From: Coemansia sp. RSA 487
Lineage: Eukaryota > Kickxellomycota > Kickxellomycetes > Kickxellales > Kickxellaceae
Direction: 5' to 3'
DNA: 64,000 nt
Assembly: GCA_027577595.1 (NCBI GenBank)
Contig: JANBRJ010000051.1
Coordinates: 53,839-117,838, forward strand
A program made the position numbers and the translations under genes. The notes beneath the pieces are model-generated. The model searched no databases. It worked only from the letters and a program-made list of their open reading frames with translations, and was not told the origin of the DNA. Positions 32,601 through 44,200 of the stretch are shown in pieces. How positions within the stretch are numbered: position 1 is the stretch's first letter; each line of letters starts with the position of its first letter.

Positions 32601-33905
32601 CTCATGTCCTACCCAGCCACAGCATCGGCTTTGGGCGGTGCCGGCAACCCAACGCTGGCTGACCTGGCTTCGGGCGCTACATCGGCGCCTGTGTCTGCCA
32701 GCGCTTCACTTACAGAACAGACACTTCTTCCCGATGGCACATCACAACAGAAGCACCAGCAGCAATTGCGCATGTCTTCACTGTCACCAAATGTGCCGTG
32801 TGTTCCGGACTCTGTTCTAAGCGCAAGGCCAATTGCCCGGCCCAGAGGATACTCGGGAATGGCTCCAATGGCAACGCAGCTGAACGCTAATGGTACCTCG
32901 CTGTACTCCAACCTGTACACGCCGATGCAGCTTCAGCAGGCACAGCAGCAGCAGCAGCAGCTACGCATGCAGCAGAGCTCGCTCTCGCAAGCAACGTTGG
33001 GCGGCTTGCCTTACCACCCGTCGATGCAGAAGCACAGGGTTCCGCTGCCGAATGCGCAGATGGTCGACCAGGCCACGTACCAGGCACAGATGAACGCGCT
33101 TATGACGTACCGCGCAATGGGGCTTCAGTGCAAGGCGCGCGAGGACGGAGAAGAGTCTGGTGCAAGCGACAATGACGAGGACAATGGAAAGGAGCTGTCG
33201 CTGGACGAGTGGCTTGATGCTGAGAAGCTGACCGAGTCTGAGGTTGCAGGAATGGGCGTATCGTCGTCTACTGATAAGAAGGTGGAGGTGACGCTTACTG
33301 TCGAGGAGCCCGAGGTCGAGGATGCCACCGAGAACAGCGACAAGGCGTACTCAACAAGCAACTCGGTTGTCAAGAAGTCGATTCTTGTGCAAAAGTCGTT
33401 TGTCAAGCGCGCGGCTGCTCCTGAGGCTTCCGTCGAGGGTGCTTCTAATGGTACCGCGGATGAACCGGTTTCGTATCTACGTCGTCGCTCGGAACTCTTA
33501 GCCGCGACCAAGCCTGCGTCTAGTGACAAGACCCAGGGAGATGCCAAACAGGCGGAGGAGGAGGCACAGCCAGCTGAGGATGCCTCGGGCGATAACTCTG
33601 AGTTTGTCAATGCCGCAGTGCAGCTTCTGGTCCGCATCAACACTCTATACCTTCGCAAGGTCGAGGAGCAGCGCCGTGCAGTTGCTTTGGCAGCAGAGGC
33701 CGAGGAGGAAGATGCCGGCAGTTCTAGCGATGAGGAGGAAGGCGTCTGTGATGATAGCAGCGAGCTGGACGATCTTGAGCGTGAGCTGAACTCGATGAGT
33801 CTTGCGAACTGCGAGAAGCCCGTGGAGGAGCAGGAGCAGCAAGACATGATTGACCGTCTGGCCAAGCTCGGCCTGTCGTCGCAGCCAAAAGTTCTGCACG
33901 CCTGA
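29625..33905 (+). CDS. pacC: PacC/Rim101 pH-response zinc-finger transcription factor, long form
   Basis: Proposed exons 29625-30363 and 32119-33905, 841 aa. Three C2H2 fingers (about 26-118) match PacC closely: CMWEGC with [23 protein letters not shown] with [18 protein letters not shown], and [38 protein letters not shown] element, equivalent to the conserved helix after the fingers, precedes the junction, which reads [12 protein letters not shown]. The second exon is Gln/Ser/Ala rich, then acidic, with a helical segment ([19 protein letters not shown]) near the C-terminus. The donor is weak (gtttgg), the acceptor is TTGTAG, and the 1.75-kb intron is very long for this locus. Alternatives: the gene ends in the intron frame (next entry), or exon 2 is a separate gene. 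Confidence 0.65.
30364..31151 (+). CDS. pacC: In-frame alternative 3' coding segment of PacC
   Basis: The PacC frame stays open past the proposed donor for 262 codons to a stop at 31151, giving a 508-aa protein. The segment is Ser/Pro/Thr rich with coding-like codon choice and non-random elements such as [23 protein letters not shown] and a Ser/Tyr-rich end ([12 protein letters not shown]). It could be a retained-intron isoform, an alternative terminal exon, or the sole true C-terminus. Full-length PacC is normally processed from a long precursor by removal of the C-terminal part, so two ends could differ in regulation. RNA evidence would decide. Confidence 0.5.
31929..31952 (+). repeat. (TTGCGG)4 hexamer repeat
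   Basis: Four perfect hexamer units lie in the non-open right-hand part of the PacC intron. Confidence 0.85.
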
Positions 33906-34907
33906 ACAGCAGGGCCTCAAGCGATGCTGCAAAACAACTCTCCAACACACCCTTTTTTCTCTTCTCTCCAAGACACTTTGTATCTGTTTTCCCTTTTTCT
34001 TTAATGTTCTCTATGTTTATTTTTCTTCTCAGTCCTTTCTCAAAGACATCTTTTAACGACAGAGACAGCGTAATCAATGCACTATTGGAGATGGCTCTTC
34101 TAGAACCCTTCCACCCCTTTTGCTAGGCACGGGAATGAGACGCTTTGGCCATGGCCATTTTGCAAACTTTGGACTGCTTGCATAATTCATGAACGCGCAG
34201 ACTGATGGGCAGGAAAATCGATACAGATCGTGTCAGAGAAAAACCTTCTCCTCCCCCATACAAAGAGATGGATCCGTATTCTGCTCTTCGCGGTTTGCAG
34301 ATATTTCACAGAAGATTGTAAATGGGGAAAAGGGTGCATGCCTGTGTCGTCACACTCCTTTTTTCACAACAAAGCCATCACCTATAAACCTATAAGAGGC
34401 ATCCACGCTGTGTTTGCATTTCTTGGCGTATAAAGAGCCGGCAGAAAGAAGCCAAAACGGTTTTCCAGACAGCTCTCACGAGACGGGGGAATAACAAACC
34501 ATTCTTTGTGTTTTCAGGGCTTGCATCTCAGTAGCTAAAAAATAAACGCATTCTCTCTTTGTGATAAAGGGACAAAGCGGCACTACCGACAATTCTCTCC
34601 TTCCTTTACATTTTTATAATTAAAGCCCCGTTGCCCTTCTTTTTCTGTTTTGCAGTTTACCCAGCTCCTGTTTATTTATTTACTTACATTCTATGTATTA
34701 GAAGACTGGGTTGTTGCATACATTCTTGTATCTATTTGTCTTTCAGTTTCAATACTGGCTGGGCTTGCAGTCATTTTGCCTGTCAACAAATCTCTAGAAC
34801 TATAAACAGCCGCATTTGTCTTATTTTTATTTTGCATTTTCTTCGTTGTTATTTGTAAACATTACATTTTTTCTTTTCTTTTCGCAGCAACCTTACCAGG
34901 AATCGCA
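33906..34907. other. Intergenic between PacC and the MRCK-like kinase
   Basis: About 1 kb with the PacC 3'UTR and a T/C-rich leader running up to the kinase ATG. No gene or RNA is supported. Confidence 0.5.
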
Positions 34908-37900
34908 ATGTCACCGGCAGTACGGACCTTGGAGGAGCGGGGCCGGCTGCTTACCGACGCACTGTTTGCGCAGGACATGCTGGCCTACCGTGGTGCCATC
35001 GACACAGGCGCAATCCTTGATGCCTTGCTGGCCGTGCACGAGGAGCTCAACGACCGTCCGTTCCTAAAGTCGCCAAACATTATCGAGTTCATTGAACGAT
35101 GTAAGTGTGCTGGGTCAGCTTGCGAAGCCAAAAAAAAACGCGCTTTAATGTCGTGCAGTTTATTATCGACAATACGCTAACGCTATGTTAGCATCTCTTG
35201 TTTATGTTTTTTTTTCGGCTGTAGATAACTCTTCTGTGGATGACGTAAAAGCCCTACGGCTGAGCAAAGCGGATTTCGAGTTTATACGGACGCTGGCACG
35301 CGGTCAGTTCGGCATTGTTGATATTGTGCGAAGCAAGCACAACAAGGGCGTCTATGCCATGAAGACGCTCAACAAACAAGCTCTTCTTAGTCAGCGCGAG
35401 GTAAGAATGGTCTTTACATTATCAGTAGCCACAGCAGAAACCACCGTTTCTGTATTCGTTTGTTTGTTTTTCGCAACGGAAAAAACCGTACTAATACCCG
35501 CTCCCCCCGATATCTGAGCTGTAGCAAGCCGCATTCCTGGAAGAGCGCGACGTGCTGGTTCTGGGTAAGGACTCGCCCTGGATCCCCGACCTCTATGCCT
35601 CCTTCCAAGACAAGGACAACCTGTACATTGTGATGGAGTTTGTCGCAGGTGGCGATTTGTTCAGCATGCTCGACCGCTGTGAAAACGCTGTGATCGACGA
35701 GGACGCTGCGCGCTTCTACGCGGCCGAGATACTGCTGGCGCTTGAGGACTTGCACAAGATCGGGTATATACACCGTGACTGCAAGCCGCAGAACACGCTT
35801 CTGGACGAGCGCGGCCACGTCAAGCTGGCTGACTTTGGCTCGTGTGCGCGCATTGATGCCTCGGGCGCGCACGAGGCGAAAACATCGGTCCCCGTCGGCA
35901 CATGCGACTACATTGCGCCAGAGACGCTGCGTGCGCGGGAGCTGGGAAGCGGCGGCATGGTAAGTAGCTCGTGCGACTGGTGGTCGCTTGGTGCTGTGCT
36001 TTACGAGATGATATACGGCGACCCGCCCTTTTACAGCGACAGCGTGCCCGAGACATATGCAAAGATCATGTCGTGCGAAAAGCACTTGTCCTTTGACGAG
36101 TCTGTGGACGTGTCCGACGACGCAAAGGACTTGATGCGCAAACTTCTGACGCGGCAAGAGAGCCGTATCGGCCTAGCCGAAATCAAAGCACATCCGTTCT
36201 TTGGTGGCGTGGAGTGGACCAGCATCAGGACGTTCGAGGCGCCGTTTGTACCGCGTCTCAGCTCGCCCGACGACACATCCAACTTTAGCGTGGGTGACGA
36301 GGCTGATGAGGATATTGGCATGGCGATGGCGCGTGCAAGCAGCAGTCGCCTGGGCCATGGAAAGGACTATGCTGGCGAGCAGCTCCCATTCATAGGCTTT
36401 ACGTACTTGCCACAGGCGTTTTCAATTGCGCTGAAAAGAGCTGGCGCTGTTACGGGAACACCCCGCGGTCCTCGTGACGATCCGTCTCAGGTGCGTGTGC
36501 TTCGGACAAAGATAGACCAGCTCGAGTCTGCGGCAGACGCCAAGGAGGTGTCTTGGGCTGCACAGAAGCGCGACTGGGAGGAAGAGAAGCGCCAGTTTGT
36601 TGCGGAGCGCAAGGAGATGGAAGCCAAGATCGCTGCGCTTGAGGTGCAGGCGATGGTGGCGCCAGAGCCAGCTGTGCCGCCACCACCGTCCACGCGCAAC
36701 TCAGCCATGCAAACCGACCAGCTGTTATCTGCAGACGAGGGGTTCGCTCCTGTCACCGAGAAAATAAAGGACATTAGCAGGGGCATTGGTACACCTGCTG
36801 GAGACAACAAGATCGCTGGCTCTGTGGATGCTGCAGAGCTAAGCCAAGTAATGACCGAAGCGTACCAGCAGCTAACGAGCCAGCTCGTCGGCAGTCTTGA
36901 GCAGCAGTTTGGTGCGCAAGCGTCGCAACTGGGCAGCCTGATTAGCAAGGTCAACGAGATCGCGTCATCAAGCAGCGAAAAGATAGACGAGAGCCTACAG
37001 AAGCAACTGCAGGCGTACAAGAAGGAGCTGACGACGCTGACGCAGACAGTGCAGGCAATGGCGCCTGTGCCGCAATCGGCGACCACCACGGTTGTGGCCA
37101 CGCCCTCGGTGAACGCCACCAACTCACCGCGCCTGTCGAGCGTGTCCTCGCTGGCTCATGCGTACCAGACGATGGGCGGCTCTCCAGCACGACTCAGCCT
37201 GGGTTCGACGCAGTCGATTCGCAACCAGCGGCGATCGATCAGCGCGGTCGACGATGCGTCGGTGCTCGACTCGCATCCAAAGGCCGTGGTGGCTACGCTG
37301 GTGAATGAGATGTCGAAAGGCACCGGGTCGGCAGCTGGAGACGCCGGCGCTGGCGGCACGTTGTCAGGCTCTCCAGGCTCAATGTCGTCCAGCCGCAAGT
37401 CGCTTGGGCCGGCGACAAGCAACAATGCGTCGCCCGTGGCTACTCGTGTTGCACGAGCCGAGCGCCGCGTGTCCGCGGGTCTGAGCAGCGACACGCTTTC
37501 TGTCATTGGGAGCAAGTGCGACCGCATGGCGGCGCTGTTTGAGAGCTACGCGGGCGAGATTGATAAGGTTCAGCAGTCGCAGGCGTCGCTCATGGAGCTT
37601 TGTAGCTCGCTGCAGCGGACAATGGATGCCAAGAACGGTGTTTCGCAGAACGATGCTTCTTCCTCGGCAGATACAGGTGGCATAGATACTTATGACGGAT
37701 CGCGCACAGGCCGCCGGAAGACCGAGCAGCTGCGGCGCAGGGGTGGGATGGACCTGTTTGGCAACGCCAATAACACCAACAACAAAGGATCAACACGCTC
37801 GATCGATGCGCCGAGCGCCGAGGCCGACATCAAGGCGTTTGAGATGTACAAGACGGCAGCGGACGAGCTGGTTGCGTCGCTCAGGGCACAGCTTTCCGAC

Positions 37901-39181
37901 AGCGAGAGTGCGCGTACGGCAGCCGAGGGCCGCGCATCAGAGCTTCTCGGGTGGATTGGGCGTGAGTCCAAGGGCCGTGCGCTGCTTGAAGACATGATCA
38001 GGACAGCGCAGCAGGCGTGCAAGATGGCCGAGGAGAAGCTCGATGCGATGCTCAGAGAGACCGAGCGCCAGAAGGAGGACTTGCAAGCCAAGGACGACGA
38101 GGTTGCAAGGCTCCAGCAAACCATCGACACGCGCGACAAGGAGCTACGCCATCTGCGGAGAGCTTCGCGCAAGGCTCTCGACCAGCTGGCGGACATTAAA
38201 AACGTGCAGGAGCAGCAACAGGAGCAGCAGAAACCTCCTCAGGCACCGCCTTCAAGAAGCGATTCGATAGCCGGTGCCAGTCGCCAGCAAGGTCTCGAGA
38301 CCGAGCTGCAAGAGGCGGCTGCGGTGCACGTACGGCTGCAGTTTGAGATTGCGCATCTCGAGAGCGAGATTTCACGTCTGGAGGACGAGAAGACGCAACT
38401 GGCGCGGGATCTTGGGCGCAGGGACAAGCGGATCCTGGAGCTCGAGAAGCGGCTGCACAGCAGCGAGGAGGCCTCCGATGGTATCCGTGTCCGCGCCATG
38501 GACGACAACAGCGCCGACAACGACGACGACGCAAGCAAGAAGTTTGGCAGCATTGGTACTAAATCGCACAAGCGGTTCAAGGTGCAGCTGCAGAATATGC
38601 AGAAGCACATCGAGTATCTCGAGACCAAGCTTGCGCTGTCAGTCAGCGAAAACGACGTGCTAAAGAAACAGCAGCAGCAACATCAGCGGAGGCAACTGGA
38701 CCAAAAACATAAAAACAAACAGGCGGCCAGCAGTAGTGGTAGCAACAGCCAACAGCAGGGCCACGGCATCCGCTTCCCTGGGTTTTCGCGCAACAACAGC
38801 AACAACAGCGTGGGTAGCCGAGGCAGTGGTGGTGGAGGCAGTGGCAAGACGCGTGTGTCCAGCTCAATGTTCCCGAACCTGCCAAGCAACCTGGATGTGT
38901 TTGGGAAGTCGGCGGCGTCGCTCAATGCTGTCAACGAGCACCCAGAGTCGCCAGACAGCACAACTGGGGTGCACCACGGTGGCAACACCAGCAGTAATGG
39001 CGGCAGTGTCAACGGGAGCATCAACGGCACCAGCAAAAATCGGAACCAACATCATCCACATGATGATAGCAGCAATGGCGCTGACGATGCAAACGGCACC
39101 CGTCCGCGTAACGACTCGTTGACGTCCTCGCTCGAACGGATCCGGTCGCCGTTCAAGGGCTTCCGCAGGCACTTTACGTGA
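34908..39181 (+). CDS. MRCK/citron/DMPK-type AGC kinase with long coiled-coil tail
   Basis: Exons 34908-35100, 35225-35400 and 35525-39181, 1341 aa. The N-terminal capped-helix region (ILDALLAVHEEL ... FIERYNSS) and kinase domain follow MRCK/DMPK: the REQAAFLEERDVLV block, MEFVAGGDLFSML, HRDCKPQN (206-212), LADFGSCARI, GTCDYIAPE, CDWWSLGAVLYEMIYGDPPFY, the SSPDDTSNF C-lobe extension and an LPFIGFTY hydrophobic motif. Residues from about 430 contain heptad-rich coiled coils separated by Ser/Thr-rich linkers; the end is His/Asn/Ser rich with basic FKGFRRHFT. I see no CRIB, C1, PH or citron-homology domain. In animals these kinases act under Cdc42/Rho on myosin; target here unknown. The first G-loop glycine is Ala (ARGQFG). 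Confidence 0.85.
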
Positions 39182-40382
39182 AAGATACTGCACTGTTGGT
39201 TCAAGGTTCAATTGCCTTTTTTTTTTAAGAGATCAAGCAACCGAAAAGGCTTGGAATGCATTTTGAATATTGAAACACTGTTTTGCAAAACTAGTTGCGC
39301 CGAACGAGAGGGATGGATACGCATCGAACGGTGAAAGCTTTGCAGTGGTGATAACGCATTTTGCGTTCCAAGAAAAAGTCGTTTGTGTCGGTTGGCGTTA
39401 TAATCTGTGCTTAGAAGCAAGAGGCGCAAAATGAGCTTTGTGGAGAGAGCTGTTCGCTACACGCCTATTATTTCACACTAAAATGGACAGGCTTCCCGGT
39501 CTCTCTCTGTCTGTGCTTTCAATGTAGTTAGTTAACATTGATCCTAACAAAACATAGCAATCTGAAGAAATACCACCACTGCCTTGAACAAGAACCCAGC
39601 TGCAGTACTAACAGATATCAGTAAATGACTATGAAGCATTCAGCGATCTGGCCATATCAGCGTCAACACCACACAGGCATTTAGTTGGAAAATGCTGCCT
39701 AACAACGAGAGAAGATGAAGGAAGTACTCTGCCACGGTCTCCTTGAGTGCACCAACGAATTGTGTATGGGGCTGTGGAAGTGGGTGGGTGTCTTGACTCC
39801 TCCGTTCACGCATGTACAGCCGAGATCTCGCCGCCGTTCTCAATTTCAGGCATATTTTCCATGATATTTGCGCTCACGGCGAGACTCCGGAGCACTTTTG
39901 TCGCAATCCGGTCTGCAGCCAAGGTTATAGCCGCGGCAAATCCTGGTTCCAGGAATCTTAGTTCCAGGAATCCTAGTTCTAGGATAGGATGTTGTCCCTT
40001 TTGCAGGTAGGTGCTCGAATGAAAGCCGGGAATATAGACATCTGTGACTGCTTTTTGACAATGGTACTAATCATTTGTGTTTTCTCTTGTGTTTTTCTGT
40101 TTTGCACTGACGTAGATGCTACGCCAATCAACGCAAACGACTTTTCCTTGGAACGCAAAATGTATTATCACCACCACAAACCTTTCACCATTTTACGCAT
40201 ATACATTCCTCTTATTCGGCGCAGCCAGTTTTGCAAAACACTGTATTGGCTTCAGTGGTCGCAAAAGAAATGATTGGTTGGCTAGACTGGTAACGATAAA
40301 AAAAAGTTGCCTCCATTGCTTTTCATTTTTGTTTCTTTAATTTACACTTTCGCTTTCAATTATACAAAATCAATTCGGGAAA
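39182..40382. other. Intergenic between the MRCK-like kinase and mL67
   Basis: About 1.2 kb. A minus-strand frame across about 39795-40070 has a coding-like end (ITLAADRIATKVLRSL ... MENMPEIENGGE) and includes the 15-bp tandem repeat translated as LELGF, LELRF and LEPGF. It has no start, partner exon or family match, so it may be a remnant. Nothing else is seen. Confidence 0.4.
39940..39984. repeat. Three tandem copies of a 15-bp palindromic unit
   Basis: Units at 39940-39954, 39955-39969 and 39970-39984. The first contains TCCTGGttCCAGGA, a 6-bp inverted repeat with a 2-nt centre; the others differ by one to three bases. The unit length is a multiple of three. Confidence 0.85.
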
Positions 40383-40943
40383 ATGAGCCTGGGAGTCTAT
40401 CTGTTCCGTCACATTCGGACAAGACAAGTACTCGTATCGACGGAAAAGTCGGTTCTCGGACGGCCACAGCTGCTGAAGTCACAAATCAAGCCGAATCAGC
40501 GGCCTACGGTCATTCGGCCGGACCACTGGACGCCGCTTGTGGCTGCGCTGGGGTTCAAGAACAAGAAGGCGCAAGAGGAAGCGTTCATGCTGAGCAGCAT
40601 GGCCGGGCACCCGCTGGTTGCACCGTCAGCGCATGCGCAGCGGGAGTACGAGCGGATGCGCAACAAGAACAAGCGGTTGGTCGATATGGATATGGTCGAG
40701 AGGCAAGTTGCTCAGCTGGCGCGCACGTTTATGTACATGGATACCGTAAAGTCGAAGGACGGCATGCCTATTGTCGGCGATGAGGATGGTTCGACCATCA
40801 AGCTGCTGTGGGAGGACAGATCGTGGGTCGACAAGGTTGTGGATGCTGGTCTGCGTTGGCCCAAGTGGATCGTCCATGGCGACCTGGACCTCAAGCGCGG
40901 AAATATCATCATGAACCCCGAGGTGCGGCAGAGTTTGCAGTAG
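40383..40943 (+). CDS. MHR1: Mitochondrial large-subunit protein mL67 (Mhr1)
   Basis: Single exon, 186 aa. It opens with VYLFRHIRTRQVLVST, matching the Mhr1/mL67 signature (VYIFRN...GQVLYS). It then has a Gln-rich basic linker, a RPDHWTPLVAAL-like helix, and near the end LLWEDRSWVDKVVDA with WPKWIVHGDLDLKRG. In yeast Mhr1 is both a mitoribosomal protein and a DNA-pairing factor for mitochondrial DNA recombination. The protein is shorter than yeast Mhr1 (226 aa). No classical presequence is obvious; the basic N-terminus may suffice for import. Confidence 0.78.
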   Translation: MSLGVYLFRHIRTRQVLVSTEKSVLGRPQLLKSQIKPNQRPTVIRPDHWTPLVAALGFKNKKAQEEAFMLSSMAGHPLVAPSAHAQREYERMRNKNKRLVDMDMVERQVAQLARTFMYMDTVKSKDGMPIVGDEDGSTIKLLWEDRSWVDKVVDAGLRWPKWIVHGDLDLKRGNIIMNPEVRQSLQ

Positions 40944-41201
40944 AACTTGCCTGGTTTTCATCCATCTTCTGGATGCTCTGGTTGCTATTTCAATCTATTT
41001 CTCGTGAATGATTCAATACCCAAAACAAAAGCTTAGAACTGAACTATAACGGGGGAAGAAGAGGAGGGTCTTGTGATATAAACCAGAAGCAAAAAAAAGA
41101 TAAAAAGGTGTACAAGTAGAAAAGTAAATAAGAGGAAGGGGGAGCGAAGAATAGGAGAAAGCTGCTGAGAGCGAAACTCTTTAGTTTTGAATTCATCTGC
41201 T

Positions 41202-44200
41202 CTACTCCTGGGCGAAACCAACGGTATTTTCAATGGCAAACGAGAGCTTGGAAGCCAAAGTATCGTAGTCAGGGTACGGCGGGAGGTCGATGCGGTTGAA
41301 GCACGTGTGACTCTTGGGCAGAGCCAGGATATCTCCAGATTTTTCGATCGTGAATCGGCGTGGGCCGTCGCTGCCCTGCAAGTCCTTGAACCCGTTGACC
41401 GGCAGGCGCGATGTGCCGGTGGTGAACTGCAGCAGCCGCGTCTGGTGCTCCGAGTCCATGCTGGTGACGAACTTCCAGAACCACTGCACCACCTGGTCGG
41501 ACTCTGTGTACCCGCGGTAGTCGGTGTTCTTCTTCCAGTCTTCGATGTCGATCTCATCCAGACCGCCGATGAGCAGCTCCAGCTCACGCTCGTCGAACAC
41601 TTGGATCAGGTCCTCGGGAATCAGCTCGTAGAATCCGGCCTGGAACGCCTCGAATTGCTCCTTGATGCGGTCGCACACGCGGTACCGCACGCTGAGGTCC
41701 ACAAACTCCTTCTTGTTCTCCTCAGTGACGTCGATGTCCTTGCCGCCGGGCTTGAGCTCCACCTCGACACGCTCGCCAAAGCGGTCGTCGTCTACAGTGA
41801 AGGTGAAGCCCATGTCGCTGATGTCGTTCTCCAGCGTCCACTTGAGACTGCGGTAGATGTCGGCGTCGACGCTCTGCATGTCCTCGAGCGTCACCGGCTT
41901 CTTCAGGATCATCTTGTAGAACGACGACGTGAAGAACGCGTCTAGGAAGCGGCGATGGAAGATGGAAAGCCCCATGGTGCGCCCAATGAACCTAAAGTAG
42001 TTGAGGTGCTCGGGGTTGACTCCAGAGTGCGGGTTGATTTGCAGCGTGTACGTGTCGTGCGCAGAATACTCGAACAGACAGTACTCGGGGTTGAACATCT
42101 CGTGCGACAGGAGGAAGAAGAACTCGCGCGACACACCGCCGTAGTCCAGACCGTCTTCGCCATCGAACTTGATCATCAGTCGTTTCTTGAGCTCAGACAC
42201 CGAGAGCCGCATCACCTCGTTGTACGAGTGCTCGAATATGCTGGTGCGCGACACCTTGATGTGGCACTGCCCAGGCACCGGCCGCATGGCCGCCTGCGAC
42301 CGGAAGTAGATGTGCTTGCGGCGGAAGTCGCGCTTGTACTGTGGCACACTCTGGTCGAGGTTGCTGGGGAGTCGGGGATCTAGTGGCAGTGGGTAGGAAA
42401 AGAACAAAGGATAATGTGGATGGTGGCGATGTTTAGTAGGCATAGTATAATAGCCAGATGGATGCAGATTATGCTGATGCTGATACCAGACACTCTTTTA
42501 GCCTCTAACGACTCCTCCCCACCCGTATCGGATAACGCGCAGGAAATGGTATGCACAAAGAGACGAACTCGGTAGCAGCCGACAAAATGCATAACCTCTA
42601 TCAACGTCACAAGGAAAAAAAACATAAGCAAGTACTTACCGTCCCAGGTGGTCGTTTTTGTGTTGTGGTCGACAAAGTACACTCTGCCCTGCGCAGTGAG
42701 ACGCATCTCCCATCCAGACGGCAACGGTCCGAACCTCGACGCGGTCTGTCCAGCAATTCCGGCAATTGCAGCCGCACGGTTGCTGCTGGGTGCTTGGCTT
42801 CCGCGCAGACGCGGGTCGTCCCAGGTCGTGGTGCGCGCGATGTGGTTGACAAAGTACGGGCGTCCCTCGGGCGTAAAGCGCTGCTCCCATCCGGACGGTA
42901 GTGGACCCAGCGAAGACCCCGACCCAGACGATGCTGATGGGGGAGTCCCTCCTGCCGTTGGTGGCGGGGCTGTGGATATTCCGGCTCTCGGTGTCGCTGC
43001 GCCGTTGGTGTCTGGCAGCGTGCGGTTCATGTGCCGTCGACGCTCGCTTTCGGCCGGTTCGGTTTGTGTAGCGCCAGCCACCTGGGGTCTGCGCCACGTG
43101 GTGGTGCGGCTGTTATGGTCAACGTAGTAGACACGGCCCAGATGGTCGATGCGCTGCTCCCAGCCCTGTGGCATAGAGTCGCCGGACTCTGTGGTGTTGT
43201 GGGTAGATGAATGAGTCGGCGGCCCACCTGCAGGCGGTGCTCCGGAAGGCGGTGGTGGCGAAGCAGAAGCGCCTGCTATGACCGCACCGGCAGTGGCAGC
43301 GCCTGCTGCAGCGGCGGCAGCGGTGGATGAAGAAGAGGACGCAGCGTGGTTACGCGACACAGGGCCCGCTTGTGGGGCGTTGTTGCGGTTAGCGCCCGGC
43401 TGGCGGTTAGGGTCCCTATGGCGGTTGTGCCGAGAGAACAGAGTGAACATTAGCACGACGACAAAAAAGAGGGGGAATTAGTGTTTGAATGTAATGGGAA
43501 GAACAAAGTATGCGAGGAAGTGCTGTAAATAAAATAGAAGGTTGGGGTAGCGAAAAGAAGAGACAAGATGGAAAAAAGGGCAACACACAAGAAAATTCAC
43601 AAAACGCCCCTGCAAAACAAAAGAGGGGGTCGAAAACACAAAGCACAAAAAGGCGCATATGCGGAAAAAAGAGGCGAGTTGCAACACCCCCACTCTATTT
43701 TTCACCTTCAGCCGTCAAAATTTCCGTTGCTACTTACATTGCTTCCACGTTAAACTGCATGACGAGTCTGCCCTGGACCGGGTCGCTGTTGTTGGAGTTC
43801 TTGAGGTCCTGCGTAACCATCGCCTCGCCGCCCGTCTGTACGTTGATGTGCTGGCTAATCTGGACATTGATTACGCCGAGGAATCCCTGTCCGCGCTTCT
43901 TGAACTTGCGCTGGTCAAACACTTGCGCCGTGATGACGCTGGTCGGCTTGACATTCACAGAAAACGACTCATTCCAGTACGGCGACAGCGTGCGCTTGAG
44001 CGCCTTTGTGGTCTTTGTCTGCGACCCGTCGACAGTCAGTACCACAAACGGGTCCGGAAGTCCTACATTTGTTGCACAGCCATCGCAAGCGGAGAAGACA
44101 AAAAATGAAAGCAATATGTCCCACTGAGAGTTTAGTGTCAGTTGATGTTTTCTAATAGGGAATTCTTCTCTTCAGTGCATTGGATGATATAAATACATGC

